NCBI GenBank assembly: GCA_963696025.1
Contig: CAVOII010000015.1
Coordinates: forward strand, 124,001 to 188,000
DNA: 64,000 nt
Source of the DNA: JABCYV01 sp963696025
GTDB lineage: Bacteria > Acidobacteriota > Terriglobia > Terriglobales > Acidobacteriaceae
Direction of reading: 5' to 3'
Within the stretch, counting starts at the first letter, position 1; every line of letters starts with the position of its first letter. Of this stretch, positions 44,192 to 53,283 are shown in pieces. A program made the translations under genes and the position numbers. The notes under the pieces were generated by a model. The model ran no database searches. It had not been told where the DNA came from and saw only the letters and a list, made by a program, of their open reading frames with translations.

Positions 44192-45460
44192 ATGTCCATT
44201 CTGAACAAACCCGCAAATATTCTGCAGTCACCAAAACTGAAAACAAGCGACCAGTGGCTCGACGAAGCGAAGGCGCTTCTATCACAGGGAAGTTTCAACC
44301 GAGAGGCGCAAGCCAAATTCGAAAGCATCATGGCGCTGCTCCAAGCGACCAAAACGGATCGCTACGGCCTGGAACTTTTCAATCAGCAGCGCGATCGCCT
44401 CAGTAGCACGCGTTCACTAGATCCAGCATCGCGTGCGTTTTTCTCAGGCGAGAATATACCGGAGTCCGTCATTTCCGAAAGCGGTGGGCGCTTGGAATCG
44501 CGCGAGGGCCGCCTCAACGGAAGACACCGAAGAGTCACAGAACTTCGCGACACAACCTATGCGATGGGCCCGGCAGAAGCTAGGACCTACACAGGTTTGA
44601 ACGAAGGCACAGGCAGCCTCGGCGGATATTCGGTACCCACTGGATTTTGGCCGGAGCTTCAAATTGCCCTTCGTCAAGCTGATGGTTTGTGGGCCGCCGC
44701 GCGCCATATCCTGACGCCGACCGGTAACCCGGTGAACATGCCGACGGCATTTGAATCGAACCTGGGCCGCCAAGTCGCAGAAGCGGTAGCGGTCCAGCAA
44801 AACAATCCAACGTTCGGAAATGTGCAGTGGAGCGACTGTCCGACCTGGTCCTCCGACGAGATCTTAACCTCGATACAACTTGCCCAGGATTGTGGAGTCG
44901 GAACCATTGTCGATGTACTGCGGGATATTTTCACGATCAGGATCAAACTCGGCTTAGGCCAAACGTTCACGAATACTTTGCTGAGCAATGCACACGTCGG
45001 CGTCACCACAGCGTCATCCAGTGCAATCACCCCGGCAGAGATCATGAGCTTGCCGACGAAGGTGTCCAACGCGATGTATGCATATCAGCCGACGTCCGGT
45101 TGGTTGATGGCCGCGGGCACACTCGAGTACGTCTACGCGCTGGTCGGCACGGACGGCCTGCGCATTTTCCGAAAGGAATTTGACGACGAGGGATATCCGC
45201 TTTTGCTGAAGCAGCGCGTCTATCTGTCGCCAACCTTTCCTGCGATCGGCGCCGGCAACTCGGCGATGGCGTTCGGCGACCTGAACAGGTTCCACATCAG
45301 GGAAGTTGCTGACAGCTTCACGCTCTTTCGCTACGACGAAACTTATATGCCAAACCATCAATACGGCTGGCAGGCCTGGCTGCGAGCCGATGGCAAGTTA
45401 ATCTCAGCGGACGCGGGCGTTTCGGATTTTCCGATCGTCCTTCTCCAAAACCACGCTTAA
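44192..45460 (+). CDS. HK97-type phage major capsid protein (422 aa)
   Basis: Structural shell protein. Residues 1-130 are helical and charged, resembling the HK97 delta (scaffold) region. The fold then follows: GTGSLGGYSVPTGFWPELQI, SWSS-type E-loop region around WSDCPTWSSDEIL, FTNTLLSNAHVG, then the P-domain helix and hairpin (TSGWLMAAGTLEYVYALVGT, DGLRIFRKEFDDEGYPLLLK), and AMAFGDLNRFHIREVADSFT near the end. Start ATG 44192; AAAGGGGACC precedes it. No protease, portal or terminase gene is adjacent, which is unusual for a prophage and points to a satellite. Confidence 0.88.
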   Translation: MSILNKPANILQSPKLKTSDQWLDEAKALLSQGSFNREAQAKFESIMALLQATKTDRYGLELFNQQRDRLSSTRSLDPASRAFFSGENIPESVISESGGRLESREGRLNGRHRRVTELRDTTYAMGPAEARTYTGLNEGTGSLGGYSVPTGFWPELQIALRQADGLWAAARHILTPTGNPVNMPTAFESNLGRQVAEAVAVQQNNPTFGNVQWSDCPTWSSDEILTSIQLAQDCGVGTIVDVLRDIFTIRIKLGLGQTFTNTLLSNAHVGVTTASSSAITPAEIMSLPTKVSNAMYAYQPTSGWLMAAGTLEYVYALVGTDGLRIFRKEFDDEGYPLLLKQRVYLSPTFPAIGAGNSAMAFGDLNRFHIREVADSFTLFRYDETYMPNHQYGWQAWLRADGKLISADAGVSDFPIVLLQNHA

Positions 45461-45478
45461 AGATCACAGGAGAATTTC

Positions 45479-45709
45479 ATGGAAACTGCAAAGAAGTTAC
45501 TCGCAACCAAGCGGAAAGTAAAACTCTTCGATCGCCAGGGCACACTGTGGGAAGAAATTGAAATTCCGCTGGGTGTCCTGAGCGGATTGCCAAAGTTTGT
45601 CGCGATGGCGGACAGGATGTTTGTCCGCCATGGCGACGAGTACCGCGAATGCCCGGCCGGTGACCTGTACCGCGCGCCGCTTCCGTATCTCGCGAGAATC
45701 ACCGGCTGA
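45479..45709 (+). CDS. Small protein after the capsid gene (76 aa)
   Basis: Not recognised. Basic N-terminus (AKKLLATKRKVKLFDRQGTL) then a beta-rich part ending DLYRAPLPYLARITG. AGGAG site before ATG 45479, 18 bp after the capsid stop, so co-transcribed with it. Candidate capsid decoration or head-completion protein by position only. Confidence 0.65.
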   Translation: METAKKLLATKRKVKLFDRQGTLWEEIEIPLGVLSGLPKFVAMADRMFVRHGDEYRECPAGDLYRAPLPYLARITG

Positions 45710-45923
45710 TCAGCAGCCCTGCGCGGGGTGCCTGGTCGAGTGCGGAGCTGGGAGTGGCCAGGGGCTGAGGGCTCAGTTGGTGTAATCGGTTACAACAGCT
45801 ACTGAAGTGGTTTGGTTTTGAGGTTCGACTGACGCTGGCTTTTTCACAGCTTCAAATCGCAAAGAGTGGGGCAACCTCAATTCGCGCGAAAACCTGGGCT
45901 CGCCCACCCCGCGCGGTTTATCG

Positions 45924-48728
45924 TCAAAAGTTCTCCATCGTCCAGATATTCGCGTTGAATTCTTGACCGAGAAGCGCCAACTGTCGGCCATCGGGAGATG
46001 GGACGCCCCAAGTGCCGGTTGTTGACTTCTGATGCCACAACGGATGAGCATTACCCGCTTGATCTACATAAATCAGAGTCGCACTCCCGCCCGAGAGATT
46101 GCCGATGAAAAAACCTTTTCCATCCGGCGACCAATCCAGGGAGTTGAAACCGGTCCAACCTTTTACAGTCAGATCGCGCACCGCTCCGTTGCCGAGGGTC
46201 AGGATATGTATCTGATTTTCTCCTCCCTTGAGGATAGCAATGCGGTTAGCATTGGGCGACACGTCCCAATGGTAGAAGCCTAATGGATCTGTTGCGAACC
46301 TCGCGAGTTCACGACCTCTTCCTCTAATCGCGTCCAGGGTACTGAACACCAGCCACGTGCCATCGGAAGTCTGTTCCGCGAAAACACACAAGTTTGCCTC
46401 AGCCCGGGAGCATCGATGGCTGTTATAAAACCGAGCTGAAAATACGAATTCGGGCGGTCCGCCATTTACAGGGACTCGCATCAGACGCGCCATTGGCCAC
46501 AGCCGGTCAGTTTTTTCAGTTAGCTCCTGGTACAACAACCATGTACCGTCCGGGCTGATCCGGGGAGAATCTGCTTCGGCACCCTTGGCTCCGGTAACGA
46601 GGACTTCAGCTGAATCTTGGTCGAGGGCTTGCTTGAAAACGCCCCAGTGGCCGTTGCGGTCCGAGAAGAATATGACCGCCTTACTGTCGGCCGTCCAGGC
46701 TGCGGGCAACTCATCGGCCTCGGTGAAGGTGATTCGGCGAGGCGTTGAGATACTGGTGCCACCTCTTCCGAGTTGACCAATATAGACGCCGCTTTGAGCC
46801 GACCACCTGTGAAATGCGAGCCGTTTTCCGTCGGCTGTCGCAGTTATGTCGTCAATATGGTAGGACGGCCAATTCGTGAATCGATGTGGCTGGCCTACCG
46901 CTTCACCAGTTCGCGGGTCAACAGGGACCTCCCAAAAATTATCGCTCTTTCCGTTAGGTTCCGTGTCTGCCCTGGAATAGATGATGCGACCCGGGGACAC
47001 CCAGTAAAAGTCACGAACCGTAGAAGACGAGAAAACAGTCGAGGGAGACTGACCTTTCAAATCGCAAGTCTCGATTGAGATTTCAAACCTATCTTCGTGT
47101 TGACGAGTTTGGATTAGACGGAGTCTTAAGTATGCTAGCCGATCGCCATCAGGGGACCATTTCACCGCAGCGAATGCGCTGCCATCGTTGGCCGCGAGAA
47201 GTTTCTCCGGCTGCTCACTATTTGGTCCCATCAGCCATACCTCGCGGTCACCCAAACTACCGGTATTCGTAGTAAAGACGACCTTCGAGCCGTCCGGCGA
47301 AACTGACCATGCCGTAGCGTCGTCCCGAATCTTGTGCGGGGCTCCTCCCAAGGCAGAGACCACCCAGACGCTGGTGTGCTGCTCGATGGTGGCGTTGGCA
47401 AGGAAACGCGCCCCGTCCGGAAACCAAGGCCCAATCCACCATTCCGCTCCTCTGCCCTCCAGCGTTTGCGGTTGCGGTATTGTACGCATCTCCCCGGTCG
47501 CGATCAGTTGCAAGTGAATTCCCTTTACATCCCAGTACGCCAAGTATTTGCCATCCGGAGAAATCGTGCCGTTTGCCACGGCGTTCTCACGGGAGTTAGC
47601 CGTGAGCTGTTGCTGCTTTAGCTCGCGCTCGGCAACTGGTCTGTGAGTTAGAAGCCTCACGACCAACGTTGCGGCCAGCACAGTGGCGATCGCCAGGGCT
47701 GCAGACAGAACAATCTTCCACGGCCTTTTCCTCCCAGGTTTGGCAGCCTCGGCCACGTCCACGGAACCCGATGGCCGCCATGCGGTAGCAACGGAAGTGG
47801 AAGCAGGTCCTGGCTGTGTGCCAGCCGTGGAACCGGCCACAGCAACCCGCACCGTCTGCGTTTGCCGCCGAAGTCGCATAAGGTCCGCGCGAATTTCTGA
47901 AGCGTGCTGGTAGCGGAGATTGCGGTCCTTCTCAAGTGCCTTATTGATAACGGATTCCAACCCAGCGGGTAAGTCAGGATTGAATCCCGCCGCAAACGCG
48001 GGAGCACCGTGGAGGATGGAATCGAAAACCGCAGCTGAAGTATCTCCGCGAAAAGGCAGCGAGCCGGTCGCCATTTCGTAAAGAACCGCACCAAAGGAGA
48101 ACAGATCGGTACGGGAGTCAAGCTCCTGTCCCAGTGCTTGTTCCGGAGACATGTACACGATGGTGCCCATGGCAGAACCTGGACTGGTCAAATCCTGCAA
48201 CGCCTGAGTTACCATGTTCTCCGTATTGTCTTCGCTGCTGCTTTGCGACTTGTCCTTCAGCGTTAGCTTGGCCAACCCGAAGTCGAGAATTTTGGCGTGG
48301 CCACGCTTCGTGATGAAAATGTTCGCCGGTTTTATGTCTCGATGGATAATGCCGTGAGAGTGGGCAGCATCTAAAGCCTCGGCAATTTCAATGCCCAGCT
48401 CAAGCAGTGTTTCCGTGTCGAGCGGGCGCTCCAAAATACGGTGCTTCAAGGTCATGCCATCCAGGTACTCCATGGCAATGAAACGTCGGCGTTGCGCCTC
48501 GCCGATCTCATAAATCGTGCAGATATTCGGGTGATTCAGAGCAGAAGCGGCACGGGCCTCGCGTCGGAAGCGCTCCAGGACCCTCGGGTTATGGGCGACC
48601 AGCTCGGGGAGAAACTTCAGCGCGACGAAGCGGCCGAGGTCGGTGTCTTCGGCCTTATAGACCACCCCCATTCCGCCGCCACCCAACGGTTCGATTATCC
48701 GGTAGTGCGAGATGGTTTGGCCGATCAT
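45924..48728 (-). CDS. Ser/Thr protein kinase with TolB-like beta-propeller (934 aa)
   Basis: Membrane-bound kinase with a C-terminal WD40/TolB-like sensor. Kinase domain 1-280: LGGGGMGVVYKAE, K38, HRDIKPANIF (D131, K133), DFG 149-151. Membrane helix at about 345-367. The rest repeats the TolB-type blade pattern (SPDGKYLAYWD, SPDGSKVVFTTN, SPDGDRLAYLRL, SPDGTWLLYQE, SPDGKGFFIG). ATG 48728 starts at the conserved MIGQTISHYRI; a longer frame begins at 48767. Lies inside the integrated element on the opposite strand to the satellite genes, so either cargo or a separate acquisition. Confidence 0.93.
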   Translation of the reverse strand: MIGQTISHYRIIEPLGGGGMGVVYKAEDTDLGRFVALKFLPELVAHNPRVLERFRREARAASALNHPNICTIYEIGEAQRRRFIAMEYLDGMTLKHRILERPLDTETLLELGIEIAEALDAAHSHGIIHRDIKPANIFITKRGHAKILDFGLAKLTLKDKSQSSSEDNTENMVTQALQDLTSPGSAMGTIVYMSPEQALGQELDSRTDLFSFGAVLYEMATGSLPFRGDTSAAVFDSILHGAPAFAAGFNPDLPAGLESVINKALEKDRNLRYQHASEIRADLMRLRRQTQTVRVAVAGSTAGTQPGPASTSVATAWRPSGSVDVAEAAKPGRKRPWKIVLSAALAIATVLAATLVVRLLTHRPVAERELKQQQLTANSRENAVANGTISPDGKYLAYWDVKGIHLQLIATGEMRTIPQPQTLEGRGAEWWIGPWFPDGARFLANATIEQHTSVWVVSALGGAPHKIRDDATAWSVSPDGSKVVFTTNTGSLGDREVWLMGPNSEQPEKLLAANDGSAFAAVKWSPDGDRLAYLRLRLIQTRQHEDRFEISIETCDLKGQSPSTVFSSSTVRDFYWVSPGRIIYSRADTEPNGKSDNFWEVPVDPRTGEAVGQPHRFTNWPSYHIDDITATADGKRLAFHRWSAQSGVYIGQLGRGGTSISTPRRITFTEADELPAAWTADSKAVIFFSDRNGHWGVFKQALDQDSAEVLVTGAKGAEADSPRISPDGTWLLYQELTEKTDRLWPMARLMRVPVNGGPPEFVFSARFYNSHRCSRAEANLCVFAEQTSDGTWLVFSTLDAIRGRGRELARFATDPLGFYHWDVSPNANRIAILKGGENQIHILTLGNGAVRDLTVKGWTGFNSLDWSPDGKGFFIGNLSGGSATLIYVDQAGNAHPLWHQKSTTGTWGVPSPDGRQLALLGQEFNANIWTMENF

Positions 48729-48812
48729 TTGCGCTGAAATCTTAGGACTGGAGGTAGGCCAAGTCAATGAAGACCGGGAGGCTGGGGCTCTCCGAGCGAA
48801 TATTGACGTAAC

Positions 48813-48834
48813 ATCGCCATTTCACTCATTAACC
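48813..48834 (+). repeat. Direct repeat flanking the ABM-like gene, left copy
   Basis: 22 bases matching 49853-49874 at 19 positions (ATCGCCATTTCAyTCrTTrACC). Confidence 0.5.
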
Positions 48835-48950
48835 ATTTTTATTGGGATGAACGCGGAGCTTGACACTGTCCGCCGGCCACGCGTAGCCTTGCGCCGTCAG
48901 TCTGAAAGATTCACAAAAAAATCCAAACCAGTAATTTAGGAGATTGCCCA

Positions 48951-49709
48951 ATGCGCAAACCACTTCTGTCGATTGCAGTGCTGTGTCTCGTTACCACTCT
49001 CGCCGTGGCGCAAAACGCGGCGCCAGACTCGGTCTGCGAGATCCATGTCAATAAGGTGAAGCCCGGCATGACCACACAATACGAACAAGGCCGCGCCAAG
49101 CACATGGCGTGGCACAAGGCGCAGAACGATTCATGGTCCTGGGCCACCTGGGAGATCACCACAGGAAAAGATACGGGAGATTACCTTATCAGTAGCTGCG
49201 GGCATGCGTGGAAGGATTTTGACGGACGAGAGAAATTCAATGTAGCGGATGGCGAAAATGCCAATGCCACGATGGGCGCTTCCATGGCTGGCCAGACTAT
49301 GTCCTACTACGTGCTGCGGTCCGAGATGTCGGCCAAACCGGGTCCGCTGCCGGCGTATTTGAGCGTGATCTATTTCCAACTGAAGCCAGAAGGATTCAAC
49401 GACTTCATCAATGGAGCCAAGCAGGTCAACGAGGCGTTCGCCAAGACGAATACGCCGCGCTCCACATCGTACTGGTACACGCTTGCGAATGGCGGATCTG
49501 GCCCCGAGGTTGTGCTGGTGCAAGAACGTAAAAGTATAGGCGAAATGGCGGGGACGACCACCAAAACACTGGATGATCTTATGAAGGAGGCTTACGGCGA
49601 CGAGGGCAACACGAACTTGATGACGCTCCGCAAAGCGTATTACCGGACTGAATCCCAACTACTGCACTACCGTCCCGACCTCAGCTACATGGCGCCCACC
49701 ACCAAGTAA
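48951..49709 (+). CDS. Secreted ABM-fold-like protein (252 aa)
   Basis: Signal peptide (MRKPLLSIAVLCLVTTLAVA) then two ferredoxin-like halves: VCEIHVNKVKPGMTTQYEQG with WEITTGKDTGDYLI, and LSVIYFQLKPEGFNDFINGA with EVVLVQERKSIGEMAG. The paired pattern suggests a fused dimeric alpha/beta barrel in the periplasm. No ligand assigned. ATG 48951 follows a TTTAGGAGATTG ribosome site. Flanked by an imperfect 22-bp direct repeat. Confidence 0.75.
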   Translation: MRKPLLSIAVLCLVTTLAVAQNAAPDSVCEIHVNKVKPGMTTQYEQGRAKHMAWHKAQNDSWSWATWEITTGKDTGDYLISSCGHAWKDFDGREKFNVADGENANATMGASMAGQTMSYYVLRSEMSAKPGPLPAYLSVIYFQLKPEGFNDFINGAKQVNEAFAKTNTPRSTSYWYTLANGGSGPEVVLVQERKSIGEMAGTTTKTLDDLMKEAYGDEGNTNLMTLRKAYYRTESQLLHYRPDLSYMAPTTK

Positions 49710-49852
49710 CGGCAAAATTGCCGGACTCGAGAGTGCAGAATTGACGCCGCCTTACCTGCGCTGCTTGCGGTTCTTAAGCGCGAGCAGCGCACACACTACT
49801 ACCGCCACACATTAACGCGCTGCGTGGTCCTGCCCGGAATAACTGTTGATAA

Positions 49853-49874
49853 ATCGCCATTTCATTCGTTGACC
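49853..49874 (+). repeat. Direct repeat flanking the ABM-like gene, right copy
   Basis: Partner of 48813-48834; three mismatches in 22 bases. Confidence 0.5.
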
Positions 49875-49913
49875 CGGTGAAATGAGTTCGACGGAGATCT
49901 TAAGGACCTGTGA

Positions 49914-50192
49914 TCACCTGGGAACACTCTCTGCGACCGGCTGGCACTGGCCTTGATGACCACGCGGGAGCCAGCAGTCCTTGGTTTGTCGGCAGTCCTG
50001 GTTCAGAGACTTGTTCCACTCATGCCACCAGTGGCGGTTGGCTTTCATCGCTGCGTCATTGGGTTTGACCCCCGCGTCGTACTCGCTTCGGTAATCGAAT
50101 GCCCCAATTGCCTGCCAGTCCGCTGCCGGCAAGCTTAATGAGTCGAGTACGGCGCGTACCTCGTTCATCCAGTCCTCGTATGACTCAGCCAT
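49914..50192 (-). CDS. Small conserved hypothetical protein (92 aa)
   Basis: Reads SYEDWMNEVRAVLDSLSLPA, DWQAIGAFDYRSEYDAGVKP, then NRHWWHEWNKSLNQDCR and CWLPRGHQGQC. Trp-rich helices with two C-terminal Cys. I recall closely similar proteins in soil bacteria with no known role. ATG 50192 chosen by a GGAGGAAAA site. Confidence 0.7.
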   Translation of the reverse strand: MAESYEDWMNEVRAVLDSLSLPAADWQAIGAFDYRSEYDAGVKPNDAAMKANRHWWHEWNKSLNQDCRQTKDCWLPRGHQGQCQPVAESVPR

Positions 50193-50250
50193 GAGTTCGA
50201 TTTTCCTCCGGGGGCATGTCGCTTCCACTCCGGAAATTTTCCTCGGCCCG

Positions 50251-50457
50251 CTACTTCTTGGGCAGCCTTTTTCCCTCAATCCAAACAGCCGACTGAGGCA
50301 CCGTGATTTCATTGCCGCAGCTATCGGTGAACTCCAGGATTCCGTTATGGTCGGCGACTGGCTTTTCGTGGGTCAGCCAGACTAGGCGAGCGTCGGCGAT
50401 TAGCGTGATGTGGTAGGTCGTCGCTGAATGAGCTGCGGCTTCGCTGGGCGTCGTCAT
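50251..50457 (-). CDS. Small hypothetical protein (68 aa)
   Basis: Not recognised. Mostly beta strands (TTYHITLIADARLVWLTHEK, NGILEFTDSCGNEITVP). ATG 50457 is supported by AAGGAGGG. Lies 58 bp upstream of the 92-residue gene on the same strand and probably shares its transcript. Confidence 0.6.
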   Translation of the reverse strand: MTTPSEAAAHSATTYHITLIADARLVWLTHEKPVADHNGILEFTDSCGNEITVPQSAVWIEGKRLPKK

Positions 50458-50862
50458 GGCTCCCTCCTTGGCGTAACCCCCTAGTTCAGCTAGCAAGTTC
50501 AGCGTCAACACGCATCCCCCACCGCTTCAATAGCCATTCCGGGATATAGCAATGGTTTTTGTTGCGTTCACACCACCGCTGCAGCGCCTCCGAGGTCGCG
50601 CAAGTCTGGTCATTCAGTCCGAGCCTCCCGGACCCCCCCATCGAACGCGGTTGCCAGCCGCGGCATTCGGATGAGTCGTCCGCTGCCCCAATTCGGATTT
50701 CCGCGTCTAAGCGCCATCACGTCTCTTCTCGATCGAGACGATGATACGCCGCTAGACTCTCGCGCTACAACGCAATCAGAACGGTTTTTCTGCATCTTTC
50801 TCCGCCGGGTGTGGCACACTTGCCCTAGTCGAACTTCATTCCCTTCGTGGAGGGTCCTCTCG
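50458..50862. other. Divergent intergenic region
   Basis: No gene supported, although an in-frame extension of the LuxR-type HTH gene could reach back to 50671. Likely contains promoters for the small-gene pair and the HTH gene. Confidence 0.4.
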
Positions 50863-51051
50863 GTGTCGCCAGAAAAAGCTAACATCCTCAGACAGATTGC
50901 TGATGGCCACAACTACCGGACAATTGCCAAGAACGTTGGGACGACGGAGCAGGTCATCAAAAACATCGTCCAGAAACTATGCCGAGCGAACGCGGCGCCG
51001 AATCGCGTGGCGCTGGTCGCCCGCGCATTGCGAAAGGGTACGATCTCTTAA
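50863..51051 (+). CDS. Stand-alone LuxR/GerE-type HTH protein (62 aa)
   Basis: A complete C-terminal LuxR-type DNA-binding domain without a receiver: SPEKANILRQIADGHNYRTI, then AKNVGTTEQVIKNIVQKLCR, then AAPNRVALVARALR. GTG 50863 has a GGAGGG site 8 bases upstream; a longer frame from 50671 has no likeness to a receiver. It precedes the HEPN gene by about 190 bp and may regulate it. Confidence 0.7.
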   Translation: MSPEKANILRQIADGHNYRTIAKNVGTTEQVIKNIVQKLCRANAAPNRVALVARALRKGTIS

Positions 51052-51244
51052 GGAGGCGACGGTCTAGGCGACCGCGCTATTCGGCGGCGGGGGGTTCAAC
51101 TGGCAGAAAGTACATTATGTAAACTGGGTTTTGGGGTATAGTACGACCCCCCAAAGTAGCCAGCATTCGACGAGCACCCGCGCCCGGCCCGATCCAGGAA
51201 CGCAGTGTAACGTACCCTGCGGGCTACCGGAAAGGATTTCGCGC

Positions 51245-51832
51245 GTGCCTCGCAAGAAGAGCATCAAGAAGGCCGCACAGGACTTTGATGCGGCTACCGC
51301 GAAAATAACCGATTTCGTTAATCAGACCGCCAATCTAGACAAGACGTTCCGTGCATGGTGCATGGACTACGCGGTAATCCGCCTATACCGAGAGTTCGAA
51401 ACAATGATCCTCAGTGCCTTAGTGGGAGCCATCAACAATGACACAACCACCCTGACGTATTCCTTCGACGTCAGGTTCCCGAAGCATCTTAGTCAGGACG
51501 TCTGCACGTTCCTGATCGTGGGCGATGGATATTTCGATTTCAGGGGCCGTGCCGGTCTGATCAGGATTGTTAAGAAGTTTGTTCCCGACGGCCACTATCT
51601 GTGTGAAATCATAAAGAAATCAGCTTACAGGGACTCGTTAGAGAGGCTTTCCGCGTTGCGCAACTTTGCCGCTCATCACAGCGAGAAGGCGAAGAAAGCC
51701 GCAGTGCAGGCGATCGGTGGCGAGAAGCTTGGATCGTCAGGAGGGTGGCTCAGTAGCCAGAACCGATTCCACGATTTGTGTGAATCGCTGAATTCGTTGG
51801 CGCGTGAAATTCAGACAAAGGCCCCATTCTAG
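51245..51832 (+). CDS. HEPN-type protein, possible RNase (195 aa)
   Basis: All-helical protein with the HEPN RNA-cleavage motif Rx4H: SLERLSALRNFAAHHSEKAK. Upstream parts (TFRAWCMDYAVIRLYREFET, MILSALVGAINN) resemble the RiboL-PSP-HEPN group. Family knowledge: HEPN proteins are RNases in toxin, abortive-infection and CRISPR systems. No partner antitoxin (such as MNT) is adjacent, only the LuxR-type HTH gene. GTG 51245 with a GAAAGGA site. In a satellite this could serve in phage interference. Confidence 0.6.
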   Translation: MPRKKSIKKAAQDFDAATAKITDFVNQTANLDKTFRAWCMDYAVIRLYREFETMILSALVGAINNDTTTLTYSFDVRFPKHLSQDVCTFLIVGDGYFDFRGRAGLIRIVKKFVPDGHYLCEIIKKSAYRDSLERLSALRNFAAHHSEKAKKAAVQAIGGEKLGSSGGWLSSQNRFHDLCESLNSLAREIQTKAPF

Positions 51833-51951
51833 TCGGCATTCCCTTAGTCTGCCTCGCACGTAAGCCTTAGCTGGGCCTTACCATGGTTAGAATTATCGCC
51901 TCGGGATTAGCGGAGCATTGCAGAGTGCGGTCACGCCGCTCTTTGGCCCTG

Positions 51952-52455
51952 CTACTGAACAGCGTGCACAACAATTGGCGCATACTGCTGTAACTGGATT
52001 GTGCTCATTCCGTGCGGCGCTTCTAAATACGCGTTTACAGTTGACGAGGTTTTGATCGTTTCCCCGTTCTTTAAGGTGATAGTGATTGTGGGATCGGCCG
52101 ACATGCTGAATTGCATGGCCGCAACTAGACACGGGCAGGGATGCCCGCCCTGAGAAACCGTGCCCGTGTTGAACAGTAACTCCGTGGGAGTTGTGAACGG
52201 GCCTTGGAAAGTGTGCGGCCCGAAGCTGCCTGTCGCACCTGCGACTACTACCGTGTCCGAATTGAAAGTGATCGGGGAAGCTAGTGGCATCGGATGAGCG
52301 AAACGCGTCTCGCCCAGATGGATGGCGAAGTAACTCGCCCCGGCCGAATCTTCCCCGATATAGATCAGGCTTCCAATGGTGAGGCTTTTGAGTTGCGCCG
52401 AAGCCAGCGTGGAACACAGCGCCAGCAATACCAGAGCTGCGAGTGTACGATTCAT
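51952..52455 (-). CDS. Secreted hypothetical protein (167 aa)
   Basis: Signal peptide (MNRTLAALVLLALCSTLASA) and a beta-rich mature part (LKSLTIGSLIYIGEDSAG, ASYFAIHLGETRFAHPMPLA) with a CPC motif in GGHPCPCLVAAM. Not recognised. GGAGA site before ATG 52455. May follow the zinc-ribbon membrane gene in one transcript. Confidence 0.65.
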   Translation of the reverse strand: MNRTLAALVLLALCSTLASAQLKSLTIGSLIYIGEDSAGASYFAIHLGETRFAHPMPLASPITFNSDTVVVAGATGSFGPHTFQGPFTTPTELLFNTGTVSQGGHPCPCLVAAMQFSMSADPTITITLKNGETIKTSSTVNAYLEAPHGMSTIQLQQYAPIVVHAVQ

Positions 52456-52509
52456 AGTGTGTTCTCCGTCATGCGGAAATGCCGCCCACGCGGGCATAGT
52501 TCGATAGAA

Positions 52510-53283
52510 CTAATTGGTAGTTCTTGCGAAGCCGCCGCAGTCAGCGCAGAGCTTCGATCCAGAGACAGGCAAACTTTTGCCACAACTGACACAAAATTGA
52601 GACGGTGCGGGCGTTGCCGACGATGGAATCATTGAAACTGATCTGTCGGCGTTCACGACACGGAATTTTGCCAATGCACGAGATTTAGAGATCAGCACGG
52701 AGAGCGCCAAACAAGCCGCGAGAACGTATAATCCCGCTCCCGGGCTGATCCTGAACGCGTTCATCATTAAGTTGCCAAATTGTTCGGCCACGGCTGCGAA
52801 CGGATTGTTTTTCAGGTCAGTATTGCTGCTTTTCATTGATGCCTGCAACCAAGAATGCAAATCCGAGTTTGCGATTAGGATGTGCAGAATAGCTGCGGTT
52901 GAACAGATGGTTCCAAAGAAGGCGGCGGTTGTTGAGACGCGCACACTCGCACGAGTTCCTAAAACGACGGCAACTGCAAGTAGGAATGCCGCCGTCACGC
53001 TGACCGGTATCAGCCAGGCCATTCTCAATGACAAAGGAGGCTCAGGTTCAGCGACTCGCTGCTTATCGGGAGAAGGAAGCGTTCTTGGTGTGTCGGGCTC
53101 GGGCGCAGATTTGTCTACTTGTCCGCTGAATTGCCTCATTTTCGAGAAGATGTCGTAGCCGCTGACATCTTGCTCGCCGACCAAAGGGGCATGGATAACC
53201 AGCAGCGGAAAGAAGAACATCGAGAGAGCAACTACCGCCAAGATTGTAATGAGCGATTTCTCTAGCGCCGTCCAGTCGCGCAT
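52510..53283 (-). CDS. Membrane protein with C-terminal zinc ribbon (257 aa)
   Basis: Four likely membrane helices (LITILAVVALSMFFFPLLV, LIPVSVTAAFLLAVAVVLG, TAAFFGTICSTAAILHILIA, GLYVLAACLALSVLI) and a cytoplasmic zinc ribbon (FCVSCGKSL, LCADCGG). Unknown function; zinc-ribbon membrane proteins are common among uncharacterised stress genes. GGGGAGGA site before ATG 53283. Last gene before the right attachment site. Confidence 0.65.
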   Translation of the reverse strand: MRDWTALEKSLITILAVVALSMFFFPLLVIHAPLVGEQDVSGYDIFSKMRQFSGQVDKSAPEPDTPRTLPSPDKQRVAEPEPPLSLRMAWLIPVSVTAAFLLAVAVVLGTRASVRVSTTAAFFGTICSTAAILHILIANSDLHSWLQASMKSSNTDLKNNPFAAVAEQFGNLMMNAFRISPGAGLYVLAACLALSVLISKSRALAKFRVVNADRSVSMIPSSATPAPSQFCVSCGKSLPVSGSKLCADCGGFARTTN

